Shown here one piece after another: positions 1 through 6,544 of a stretch of DNA of 19,523 nucleotides; position 1 is the first letter of the stretch, and every line of letters starts with the position of its first letter. The DNA comes from a bacterium UBP6_UBA1196 (GTDB taxonomy: Bacteria; UBP6; UBA1177). The notes beneath the pieces are model-generated. The model did not search any database. It was not told the origin of the DNA and saw nothing but the letters and a program-made list of their open reading frames with translations. The DNA is taken from the NCBI GenBank assembly GCA_002310035.1, contig DBYC01000071.1, positions 1 through 19,523 of the forward strand, written 5' to 3'. Both the position numbers and the translations under genes were made by a program.

Positions 1-1
1 T

Positions 2-454
2 TTTATTGTCGGTTGCGGTGGCGGCAACGACATCACATGCACCGTGGTAGCGGACAAAACATGGACTGATATAGCCGAATCAACGATGACTTGGGAAGAA
101 GCCAAAGATTACTGCAGCAATCTTACAGCATGCGGATATTCGGACTGGCATCTGCCTACCATCAGTGAATTGAGAAGCCTTATCCAGAACTGCCCTGCAA
201 CACAGACCGACGGAGAGTGCGGAGTTACCGACAGTTGTTTGTCTTGGTCTGATTGCAGAGATAGTGCCTGCGATGGCTGCGATATTGATTCAAGTGGAAA
301 ATACAGCAAATTAGGTGACACCGACCGGTTCTGGTCTTCCTCTGTTCTATCAGATTATTCCGATCTCGCTTGGGGTGTGGATTTCGGCAGTGGGATTGTG
401 GGCAACCTCAATATGAGTAGCAATGACTATTACTATGTTCGTTGTGTAAGGTAG
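2..454 (+). CDS. DUF1566 lipoprotein, 5' end outside the window
   Basis: The frame is open to the left edge, so the start codon lies upstream. The first visible residues read F-I-V-G-C-G-G-G, a good lipobox (I-V-G-C, Cys codon at 14-16). Only part of a signal peptide is therefore missing and the mature chain is nearly complete at about 146 residues. The rest is one DUF1566 (Lcl C-terminal) domain: an EEAKDYC helix, the hallmark DWHLPTISEL motif, a Cys-rich insert, an FWSSS segment and the closing VRCVR. The domain is known from secreted and surface proteins and its function is not established. Several Cys residues suggest disulfides outside the cytoplasm. A GTG at 44 would give a shorter form but would lose the lipobox. 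A strong terminator follows 32 bases after the stop. The gene at 11388 carries two copies of the same domain. Confidence 0.8.
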   Translation, partial: FIVGCGGGNDITCTVVADKTWTDIAESTMTWEEAKDYCSNLTACGYSDWHLPTISELRSLIQNCPATQTDGECGVTDSCLSWSDCRDSACDGCDIDSSGKYSKLGDTDRFWSSSVLSDYSDLAWGVDFGSGIVGNLNMSSNDYYYVRCVR

Positions 455-485
455 GTTGTTCGAGAACGCAGACAGCACTTCAACC

Positions 486-524
486 CTCCGCAGTTTCAGG
501 GAACTGAGGCTGTGGAGTTTTTTT
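486..524 (+). terminator. Rho-independent terminator of the DUF1566 lipoprotein gene
   Basis: Bases 486-499 pair with 504-517 to give a 14-bp stem closed by a GGAA (GNRA-type) tetraloop. The stem includes three G-T wobbles and no unpaired base. Seven T follow at 518-524. The hairpin has a T run only on the plus side, so it ends transcription from the lipoprotein gene, not from the ATPase gene that converges on it. Confidence 0.85.
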
Positions 525-541
525 AAGATAAGCAGTTAATT

Positions 542-628
542 TTACAAAATAATTCCTCCGACCAGCACTAGTTTTGGCCACGTTCTCGCAAGCGTCGCAA
601 TGGCGCAAACCACAATATTTCCGTTCAT
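542..628 (-). CDS. Possible 28-residue peptide overlapping the ATPase stop codon
   Basis: The ATPase stop TGA (627-625) overlaps an ATG (628-626) as ATGA, the arrangement typical of translational coupling. The frame then runs 28 codons to TAA at 544-542. The peptide begins MNGNIVVC and ends in a hydrophobic stretch (LVLVGGIIL), so it could sit in a membrane. No family is recognised. An ORF this short can arise by chance, and the other minus-strand frames here are also partly open. I list it because of the overlap, not because of its composition. Confidence 0.25.
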   Translation of the reverse strand: MNGNIVVCAIATLARTWPKLVLVGGIIL

Positions 629-1959
629 ATCAGTCCTAACATATAAACCGGTAAAATGGTCGTTTTTCCATCGTGCCGTAAATCTTTTGTGCAAACCACA
701 TATCTTTTATCTATTCGCGAGGAAAACTTCTCGCAGAAAGCGTCAAGGGAGACATGTGACTTGTAACTTGCAGACTTGACCTCTATCGGACATATCTTTG
801 CACCACGCGACAAAAGGAAATCCACCTCATAATTATGCCGTTCATCCTTTGCCCAAGTATAGAAATACAGGTTATTCCCGCTGCTTCGCAACATCTGTGC
901 CGCAAGGTTCTCATAAATATATCCCATATTGGCAGGCAATCGGTCGGCAAGCAGCTTATCGTACAGCACATTTTCTGTAAAACTCTTATCCCAGAATGCG
1001 AGTGTTACCATCAGTCCCGTATCGCCTATATACATTTTCATACGGTTTCTATCCTCGTTTAAGAGCAAACCTACATTCGGATCTGTCGTATGGTAAGCGA
1101 TGTTCACTGTCTTGCTGTCCTCCAAAGCAATGAGCAAATCTTCCATTTTATCCGCACCACTTCCCTTAATGACGGCTGTCGGATAAAAACGCCCGACACC
1201 CCGCGAAAGCATCGCCGGAATGGCTTGATACAATCTGCCGATCTTGCCATTTTTGTCTATCTTGCGGAAATCATCAAAATAGAGTTTCAATATCTTGCGC
1301 TTGACCATATCCACAGACCGCAGGTTCTTTGTGTTCAGATACTCGCTTACGGCTTGCGGCATACCGCCGACAAGCATATACAGCCTCAAGTCACGCATAT
1401 ACTGCCTGTTGAGATCGTCCCCGACAGATTGACCTCTTTCCAACTGCTTGCGTAATAGTGGAATAGTAGTGGTGTCATTCATAGCCCAGCGGAATTCTTC
1501 GTAATCCATAGGGAACATCTCTATTCTATCTTCCTCACTGGGAATAGTAATGTCCTGCGTGTTTTGTTTAATACTGATGAGTGAACCTGTTTCTATGTAG
1601 TCATATCTGCCGTCCTGCACCAAATATTTAATGGCTTGACGGGCCATAGGACATTTCTGCACCTCATCAAAGATTATAAGCGATTCCCGCTGATACAAAG
1701 TTGTATGATAGATGCTTTGCAGGAATAGAAAAATATAGTCCAAATCCATCAAATCATCGAATAAGTGCAGCACACGCTCCGAGGCTTTGTTGAAATCAAT
1801 CAAGATATAGGATTTGTACTCACGCTTTGCGAACCTCTCCACAATAGTGGATTTTCCTATTCGCCTTGCGCCCTCTACAAGCAATGCACTTTTGCCATTA
1901 TTTTCCTGCTTCCATTGAAGAAGCTGCCCATAGATTTTCCGCTCAAAAACATAGTCCAT
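625..1959 (-). CDS. AAA_14/DUF4143 family ATPase, Bacteroidota-like
   Basis: A 444-residue ATPase. The N-terminal half is an AAA_14 module: Walker A GARRIGKST at residues 30-38 and Walker B ending in D98-E99 (SLIIFDEVQ). The C-terminal half is DUF4143-like, ending in a PD-(D/E)XK-nuclease-like signature, EVDF at 378-381 and IEVK at 392-395. Family members are widespread, often mobile or strain-specific, and their role is unknown. The start is the ATG at 1959, because AAGGAG (1971-1966 on the minus strand) lies six bases before it; the ATG nine codons upstream has no such site. The gene is alone on its strand. Its upstream DNA holds a Bacteroides-type promoter and three phased repeats. The lineage-like sequence and promoter suggest recent horizontal transfer. 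Family assignment is confident; function and nuclease activity are not. Confidence 0.88.
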   Translation of the reverse strand: MDYVFERKIYGQLLQWKQENNGKSALLVEGARRIGKSTIVERFAKREYKSYILIDFNKASERVLHLFDDLMDLDYIFLFLQSIYHTTLYQRESLIIFDEVQKCPMARQAIKYLVQDGRYDYIETGSLISIKQNTQDITIPSEEDRIEMFPMDYEEFRWAMNDTTTIPLLRKQLERGQSVGDDLNRQYMRDLRLYMLVGGMPQAVSEYLNTKNLRSVDMVKRKILKLYFDDFRKIDKNGKIGRLYQAIPAMLSRGVGRFYPTAVIKGSGADKMEDLLIALEDSKTVNIAYHTTDPNVGLLLNEDRNRMKMYIGDTGLMVTLAFWDKSFTENVLYDKLLADRLPANMGYIYENLAAQMLRSSGNNLYFYTWAKDERHNYEVDFLLSRGAKICPIEVKSASYKSHVSLDAFCEKFSSRIDKRYVVCTKDLRHDGKTTILPVYMLGLI

Positions 1960-1965
1960 AATGTT

Positions 1966-1971
1966 CTCCTT
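1966..1971 (-). promoter_or_regulatory. Ribosome binding site that sets the ATPase start
   Basis: The minus strand reads AAGGAG six bases before the ATG at 1959. It makes 1959 the better start than the in-frame ATG at 1986. Confidence 0.7.
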
Positions 1972-2029
1972 AATAAAAAACCTCAAAAAAGATAGTAAAA
2001 ATCAATAGAAAATGCAAATAAACACATCG

Positions 2030-2113
2030 ATTTTCTATCTTTCCCCGCTATTTTTTTATGAAATTTTCTACTTTTCCCCGCTATTTTTTATGCAAATATA
2101 CTATTTATCCCCG
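2030..2113 (-). repeat. Three 33-bp-phased iterons upstream of the ATPase gene
   Basis: Two near-identical units, 2030-2060 and 2063-2092, share on the minus strand the core ATAGCGGGGAAA followed by AGAAAAT. A third, degenerate unit lies at 2099-2113. The plus-strand CCCCG anchor falls at 2043, 2076 and 2109, exactly 33 bp apart, close to three helical turns, so all three face about the same side of the DNA. The third unit sits between the -33 and -7 elements of the predicted promoter and the other two in the leader. This arrangement fits an operator for cooperative binding. The binding protein is unknown. Confidence 0.75.
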
Positions 2114-2124
2114 GAACTTTCAAA
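2093..2124 (-). promoter_or_regulatory. Bacteroides-type promoter for the ATPase gene
   Basis: On the minus strand TTTG (2124-2121) is followed after 20 bases by TATATTTG (2100-2093). This matches the known Bacteroidota primary-sigma consensus, TTTG at -33 and TAnnTTTG at -7 with a spacer of about 20. It would give a leader of roughly 125 bases carrying two of the three iterons. Other promoters in this window have the ordinary -35/-10 form, which makes this one stand out. Confidence 0.5.
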
Positions 2125-2169
2125 AGTCTGAGGTCTGTTTAAGATGCCAAATTGGAATCTCAAAAAACA

Positions 2170-2343
2170 GAGGGTCAGCCACCTGTGATCATTTCAAACC
2201 TTTATCAGGATCGAGGAACGGCGATTACGACCAGCTCGTCAAAGCTATGAACGAAGCAGCTAAACTTCACGCTATGCTTTAATGTTGACCTCAAAGACCG
2301 TTACGAGAGACTCAAAAAGCAGGGCGACAACGATATACTTTAA
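2170..2343 (+). pseudogene. Frameshifted C-terminal gene remnant, family not recognised
   Basis: One frame ends in a helix-like segment (DYDQLVKAMNEAAKLHAML) at the TAA of 2280-2282. The next frame over continues at once with another charged helix (VDLKDRYERLKKQGDNDIL) to the TAA at 2341-2343. Dropping one base near 2277 joins them into a single plausible C-terminus, with codon use like the neighbouring host genes. No start, ribosome site or recognisable family is seen upstream. I read it as a decayed gene end left beside the ATPase cassette. It could also be chance. Confidence 0.3.
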
Positions 2344-2382
2344 ACCTCACCCCTTTTTCCCCTCTCCAGTGTGGCGAAGGGA
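2343..2382 (+). repeat. Degenerate hairpin repeat, copy 1
   Basis: It begins AACCTCACCCC and carries the right arm CCAGTGTGGCGAAGGGA, but its left arm (CCCCTCTCCA) has drifted from the expected CCCTTCGCCA. It aligns with a second copy at 2435-2476 whose arms are damaged on the other side. Together they imply an ancestral palindrome CCCTTCGCCA-nnG-TGGCGAAGGG. Confidence 0.5.
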
Positions 2383-2403
2383 AATAAGGAAAGAGACTTT
2401 ACG

Positions 2404-2428
2404 CGGGGCTCATGCCCCCGTTTTTTTT
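2404..2428 (+). terminator. Rho-independent terminator
   Basis: A GC-rich hairpin, CGGGG pairing with CCCCG (2404-2420, short loop, one bulge), is followed directly by eight T (2421-2428). It would stop transcription entering from the remnant at 2170-2343 before the MFS gene. The two hairpin repeats flank it. Confidence 0.7.
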
Positions 2429-2434
2429 GACCTA

Positions 2435-2476
2435 AAACCTCATCCCCGTCCCTTCGCCAATGTGGCTAATGGAGAA
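2435..2476 (+). repeat. Degenerate hairpin repeat, copy 2
   Basis: It begins AAACCTCATCCCC like copy 1 and keeps the left arm CCCTTCGCCA, but the right arm has become TGGCTAATGGAG. It lies about 92 bp from copy 1. Between it and the MFS gene (2477-2580) I see no gene or convincing promoter. Confidence 0.5.
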
Positions 2477-2580
2477 AATTCAAGCGGAAGAGCACCGTTT
2501 CATCAGTTGATCCAAACAAACTTTACATCCTGAACTCAGCAAATAAACTCTCCCCGATGCGTTTTTTTGACGGAGAAACA

Positions 2581-3846
2581 ATGAACAGATCGCCGTGGTC
2601 ATGGGTTCCGACACTTTATTTTACGGAAGGACTGCCTTATTTTATCGTTAACACCGTTTCCGTGGTAATACTGAAAGATCTCGGGACAAGCAACGGAAAA
2701 CTGGCGATGATGACAAGCCTTTTAGCCCTGCCGTGGCTTTTCAAACCGTTGTGGAGTCCTCTTGTCGACACGGTAAAAAGCAAACGCTGGTGGATAATCG
2801 CGACACAGTTGTCTATAGCTTTGACGGTCGCGCTCATCGCGCTGACACTCTCCGGACACCCGACTTTTACGATGACTCTCGTCCTTTTCGCGGTCACGGC
2901 ATTTGCCTCTGCCACGCACGACATTTCGGCTGACGGATACTACATGATCGCTCTGGATGAAACGCTCCAGCCTGCTTTCATCGGCATCAGAAACACTTTT
3001 TACCGCATAGCGATGATTTTCGGACAGGGGATCGTGGTGGTTCTGGCGGGAATTATTGAAAAATATGCCGGAAATAGTGCGACGGCATGGAAAATCACCC
3101 TTCTTCTGACCGCAGGGATTTTCGCGTCGCTCGCTTTTTATCACTCGTCGTTCCTGCCGAAAGCAGAGGCAATAACAAGTGTAAAGAATGAAAACAATCC
3201 GGATTTATTAAAAAATTTTGCCACAGCTTTCATGTCCTTCTTCACCAAAAAAGGAAGCCTTGCCGCAATAACATTCATGCTTCTATACCGTTTTCCCGAA
3301 GCACTTCTGATGAAAATGCTCTACCCGTTCTTCAGCGACCCGAAATCTTCGGGAGGACTCGGACTTGACAAGGAAGCATACGGCATGATCTGCGGCTCTG
3401 CAGGCGTTGCGGCACTGCTTTTGGGCGGCATTCTTGGAGGTTTCTATATCTCCAGACACGGATTGCGCAGATCTATGCCGCTGATGGCGCTGAGCCTGAC
3501 TCTGCCCTGCATAGTCTATCCCTTTCTCGCACTGGTTCAGCCTGAATCACTCGGACTGATAGGGCTGTGCATTGCCTTTGACCAGTTCGGCTACGGATTC
3601 GGCTTCACAGCATACACGGTCTATATGATGAAATTTTCCGACGGCCCGATGAAAACATCCCATTACGCAATATGCACCGGTTTCATGGCACTTTCCGCGA
3701 TCATTCCCGGCGCGATCGCCGGCTATCTCCAGGAAATCTGCGGATACACAGGATTTTTTGCGCTCGTGCTGCTAAGTTGCGCGGCAACGCTCGGCGTCAC
3801 CCGCATGGTAACCAGACCGTCAGAAAAAGCCCTGCGCGAATCATGA
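2581..3846 (+). CDS. AmpG-like major facilitator superfamily permease
   Basis: A 421-residue membrane protein with about twelve hydrophobic segments. It resembles the AmpG/PAT branch of the MFS: an LYFTEGLPYF start, a DISADGYYMIALDE stretch in the position of AmpG's TQDIAIDAY motif, and an R-N-TFYRIAMIFGQG segment. AmpG proteins import anhydromuropeptides from cell-wall recycling; related permeases in the family have other or unknown substrates, so the substrate here is open. I start at the ATG of 2581, five bases after GGAG (2572-2575), rather than the ATG at 2557, which lacks a site. The gene stands alone between a terminator and a 107-base gap before the reductase gene. No beta-lactamase or murein-recycling gene is nearby. 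Confidence 0.82.
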   Translation: MNRSPWSWVPTLYFTEGLPYFIVNTVSVVILKDLGTSNGKLAMMTSLLALPWLFKPLWSPLVDTVKSKRWWIIATQLSIALTVALIALTLSGHPTFTMTLVLFAVTAFASATHDISADGYYMIALDETLQPAFIGIRNTFYRIAMIFGQGIVVVLAGIIEKYAGNSATAWKITLLLTAGIFASLAFYHSSFLPKAEAITSVKNENNPDLLKNFATAFMSFFTKKGSLAAITFMLLYRFPEALLMKMLYPFFSDPKSSGGLGLDKEAYGMICGSAGVAALLLGGILGGFYISRHGLRRSMPLMALSLTLPCIVYPFLALVQPESLGLIGLCIAFDQFGYGFGFTAYTVYMMKFSDGPMKTSHYAICTGFMALSAIIPGAIAGYLQEICGYTGFFALVLLSCAATLGVTRMVTRPSEKALRES

Positions 3847-3896
3847 CAGCCAAGACAAGCTCCAGGAAACTTTAAATAAAAATCGCCTCAAAAACT

Positions 3897-3924
3897 TTGA
3901 AAATCATCTCTTTCATGCTATTAA
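3897..3924 (+). promoter_or_regulatory. Possible promoter of the reductase-exbB pair
   Basis: TTGAAA (3897-3902), a 16-base spacer and TATTAA (3919-3924) lie 30 bases before the reductase ATG. The -35 matches consensus at five of six positions and the -10 at only four, so this is tentative. Confidence 0.35.
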
Positions 3925-3953
3925 AACGCAGTTTTTTTTATTTTAGAGGAAAG

Positions 3954-4763
3954 ATGGAAAAAATTGTTTCTAGCACAGAGATCGCTCCGAGAATCCACAA
4001 GATAGTAATAACAGCTCCGCAGATCGCAAAAATGTGGCAGCCAGGACAGTTTCTGATCCTTCACGTCAAGGAGGACAGCGAAAGGATCCCTCTCACGATC
4101 TGCAAACGCGATCCTGAAAAAGGCGAAATAACGCTTGTCGTGCAGGCTATCGGCGAAAGCACGCGCGAGATCTGCTCGATGCCGGCAGGCTCCCCTATCC
4201 GCGATGTTCTAGGCCCTCTCGGGATGCCGAGCGAAATTGACGTGAATTTTAAAAATGTCCTTTTCGTTTCAGGCGGAATAGGTATTACACCGCTCTATCC
4301 GCTGATTCAGAAATACTACGAACTGGGAAGCCGGACAACGGTCCTCATGGGCTTCAGAACAGCGAAAAACCTTATTCTTGAAGAAGAGGTCCGCGAGGTC
4401 GCAACAAATACGATGATCGCTTCCGATGACGGCACTCTCGGCGAAAAAGGCCTTGCGCTGGACCTCATCGCTCCGGCAATCGAAAAATGGGGCAAGTTCG
4501 ACCATGTCTACATCGCGGGGCCCGTCAGAATGATGCAGTACACTGTCGCGGAAGCGGCGAAATTCGGCATCAAATCGACTGTCAGCCTTAATCCGCTTAT
4601 GATCGACGGAACAGGAATGTGCGGCGGCTGCCGTGTAAACATCGGAGGTCATGTCAAATTTGCATGCGTTGACGGCCCGGAATTTGACGGAGAATTGGTT
4701 GATTTCGAAAAACTGGCAAAGAAATTAGGTACTTACAAAGATCATCAGTGCCGTATAAGATAA
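3954..4763 (+). CDS. NfnA-like ferredoxin:NADP+ reductase alpha subunit (orphan)
   Basis: A 269-residue flavoprotein of the ferredoxin-NADP reductase superfamily. It shows the FAD-binding motif RIPLTICKRD, the nucleotide-binding SGGIGITPLYP, and a C-terminal [2Fe-2S] segment with C223, C226 and C238 ending in CVDGPEFDGELVDF. Asp218 sits where PyrK has its first Cys. An Asp plus three Cys ligand set has been described for NfnA. This favours NfnA/SudB over PyrK or an ordinary reductase. Such subunits exchange electrons between NAD(P)H and a partner subunit (NfnB or a GltA-like chain). No partner gene is present here; exbB follows after 13 bases instead. The start at 3954 is set by AGAGGA just upstream; an ATG at 3897 lies inside the predicted promoter. 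It may work with a partner encoded elsewhere. Confidence 0.82.
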   Translation: MEKIVSSTEIAPRIHKIVITAPQIAKMWQPGQFLILHVKEDSERIPLTICKRDPEKGEITLVVQAIGESTREICSMPAGSPIRDVLGPLGMPSEIDVNFKNVLFVSGGIGITPLYPLIQKYYELGSRTTVLMGFRTAKNLILEEEVREVATNTMIASDDGTLGEKGLALDLIAPAIEKWGKFDHVYIAGPVRMMQYTVAEAAKFGIKSTVSLNPLMIDGTGMCGGCRVNIGGHVKFACVDGPEFDGELVDFEKLAKKLGTYKDHQCRIR

Positions 4764-4776
4764 TTTAGAGGTAAAC

Positions 4777-5379
4777 ATGGATATTTTCACCATTTTCACG
4801 AAGGGCGGAATCGTCATGTATCCGATCCTCCTCTGTTCGATCGTGAGTGTAGCGATACTTTTTGAGCGTCTTTTCGCTCTCCGGAAAAGCCGGATCATTT
4901 CGAACAAGGATCTTCTGCTGCATCTTGCCGAAAAAGGTTCGTGGGACGAAATGAAAGAAGCAGCCGGAAAAAACGACGACTTTTTCTCCCGCACGGTCTA
5001 CCTTACTCTTAACGATCCCGCCAGTAGCGGCGAAATGCAGAAAATCACCGAAATGTATGCAAAAAAAATGACCGGTGAAATTTACAGCCGCACTTCGATC
5101 CCCGGCGTGATGGCAACTCTTTCGCCGCTTCTCGGACTCCTCGGAACCGTTCTCGGCATGATCAGAATCTTCAACAAATTTACCGAAGCCGGCGGAAATC
5201 CGATGATCCTTGCGGGCGGAATCTGGGAAGCGCTCATCACGACCGCAGCCGGACTTACTGTCGCGATCCCAAGTCTCATAATTTACCGCTTTCTGACTTA
5301 TACGGCTGACAAAAGCGTCGCCGAACTTGAATTTTTATTGGAAAAATTCGTGGTTTTAAAGACAAAAAACAATGGCTAG
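4777..5379 (+). CDS. exbB: MotA/TolQ/ExbB proton channel family protein
   Basis: A 200-residue inner-membrane protein with the family's three membrane segments: about residues 12-30, 105-130 and 143-165. The conserved block SPLLGLLGTVLGMIRIF lies at the second, with a cytoplasmic stretch between the first and second. ExbB/TolQ proteins form the stator pentamer of proton-driven motors that power TonB-dependent uptake or Tol-Pal envelope maintenance, together with ExbD/TolR. An AGAGG site precedes the ATG, and the gene follows the reductase after 13 bases, so they are probably co-transcribed. The ExbD/TolR partner normally encoded next is missing. Instead an ATG overlaps the stop codon (ATGGCTAG) and opens a frame of only 21 codons beginning MARKI. 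Whether this is ExbB or TolQ cannot be decided from the sequence. Confidence 0.87.
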   Translation: MDIFTIFTKGGIVMYPILLCSIVSVAILFERLFALRKSRIISNKDLLLHLAEKGSWDEMKEAAGKNDDFFSRTVYLTLNDPASSGEMQKITEMYAKKMTGEIYSRTSIPGVMATLSPLLGLLGTVLGMIRIFNKFTEAGGNPMILAGGIWEALITTAAGLTVAIPSLIIYRFLTYTADKSVAELEFLLEKFVVLKTKNNG

Positions 5380-5411
5380 AAAAATTAATTTCAAATTTTT
5401 ATTTAAAAAAC

Positions 5412-5438
5412 TTGATTTTCATTATTTTTTAATATAAT
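5412..5438 (+). promoter_or_regulatory. Possible recA promoter
   Basis: TTGATT (5412-5417) and a perfect TATAAT (5433-5438) lie in the AT-rich gap before recA, but the spacer is only 15 bases, short of the usual 16-18. No LexA-type palindrome (Escherichia coli, Bacillus or alphaproteobacterial form) is visible near it. SOS control is therefore unsupported here. Confidence 0.4.
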
Positions 5439-5470
5439 TTTTAGTGTAATATTTGTCAATGGAGAGAAAA

Positions 5471-6544
5471 ATGGCTGAAAACAGAAGGGAAATGATTGAA
5501 AATGTTATCAAAAACATCGAAAAACAGTATGGAAAAGGAGCCGTGATGATCCTCGGCGACGAGACCAACATTGATATTCCGGTCATTCCGTCAGGTTCGA
5601 TGAGTCTTGATATAGCAATGGGTGTAGGCGGTTATCCGAGAGGAAGGATCATCGAGATCTACGGCCCGGAATCTTCCGGAAAAACGACTCTCGCCCTTCA
5701 TGCGATTGCCGAGGCACAGAAAAAAGGCGGCGCGGCTGCATTTATCGACGCAGAGCACGCTTTTGACCTCAACTATGCTAAAAAATTAGGTATCCAGGTA
5801 GATTCGCTTATCGTTTCGCAGCCCGATTACGCCGAGCAGGCTCTGGAAATAGCCGAAACTTTGGTAAGAAGCAACACTATCGACATTCTCGTTGTCGATT
5901 CAGTTGCGGCACTCGTTCCGAGAAGCGAGATCGAGGGCGAGATGGGCGAAAGCCAGATGGGTGTTCAGGCAAGACTTATGTCGCAGGCGATGAGAAAACT
6001 CACTGCGGCCGTCAGCAAATCAAAAACATGCCTCATTTTCATCAACCAGCTCAGAAGCAAGATCGGTGTAATGTTCGGCAACCCGGAAACGACGACAGGC
6101 GGAAACGCCCTTAAATTCTACGCTTCGATAAGGATCGACATCAGAAAGATCGCAAGCATAAAGGAAAAAGAAGTCGTTATCGGCAACCAGGTCAAGGTAA
6201 AAATCCAGAAAAACAAGATGTTCCCGCCTTTCAGAGAAGCGATCTTCGACATAATCTACGGAAAAGGCATCGACCGTCTCACCGACATGATCAATGTTGC
6301 GGAAACTGACGGGATCATCGTAAAAAGCGGAAGCTGGTATGCATACAACGACGAGAAACTGGGCCAGGGGATTTCAAACGCGGCAAAAACTTTGAAGGAA
6401 AATCCAGAGCTTATGAAGGAAATCGTCTATAAAATCAAAGAAAAGCACAATATGCTCAAAGAAGGCGACGAACTTCAGAAAGCCGCACCTAAAACAGAAG
6501 AAACCGATGAAGACAAAAAACAGAAAAAAGCCGGGAGCAAATAA
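5471..6544 (+). CDS. recA: Recombinase RecA
   Basis: A 357-residue RecA of normal length. It forms ATP-dependent filaments on single-stranded DNA, pairs homologous strands, and activates LexA-type repressors where present. Walker A GPESSGKTT is at residues 65-73, almost where E. coli has it, followed by Walker B LVVDSVAAL, loop L1 (EGEMGESQMG) and loop L2 (IGVMFGNPETTTGGNALKFY). The C-terminal tail is charged (EETDEDKKQKKAGSK). I start at the ATG of 5471, six bases after GGAG (5461-5464). An in-frame ATG at 5459 overlaps this site and is less likely. The stop codon shares a base with the next start (TAATG at 6542-6546), so recA is the first gene of a run that continues through cca. Confidence 0.98.
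   Translation: MAENRREMIENVIKNIEKQYGKGAVMILGDETNIDIPVIPSGSMSLDIAMGVGGYPRGRIIEIYGPESSGKTTLALHAIAEAQKKGGAAAFIDAEHAFDLNYAKKLGIQVDSLIVSQPDYAEQALEIAETLVRSNTIDILVVDSVAALVPRSEIEGEMGESQMGVQARLMSQAMRKLTAAVSKSKTCLIFINQLRSKIGVMFGNPETTTGGNALKFYASIRIDIRKIASIKEKEVVIGNQVKVKIQKNKMFPPFREAIFDIIYGKGIDRLTDMINVAETDGIIVKSGSWYAYNDEKLGQGISNAAKTLKENPELMKEIVYKIKEKHNMLKEGDELQKAAPKTEETDEDKKQKKAGSK

Noticed and set aside
2030..2113. CRISPR array
   Set aside because: The units have a 33-bp period with no unique spacers between repeats; they are contiguous iterons and no cas gene is near.
2058..2533. Two short plus-strand ORFs of 74 and 83 codons
   Set aside because: The first starts inside the iterons and the second runs through hairpin repeats and a terminator. 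Neither has a ribosome site; only the C-terminal remnant is kept as a pseudogene.
5380..5452. AT-rich stretch as a replication origin element
   Set aside because: It is short, has no DnaA-box cluster and no dnaA or gyrase neighbours; it is better explained as a promoter region.
5380..5470. SOS (LexA) box upstream of recA
   Set aside because: No matching palindrome is visible in the AT-rich gap; only promoter-like boxes are seen.
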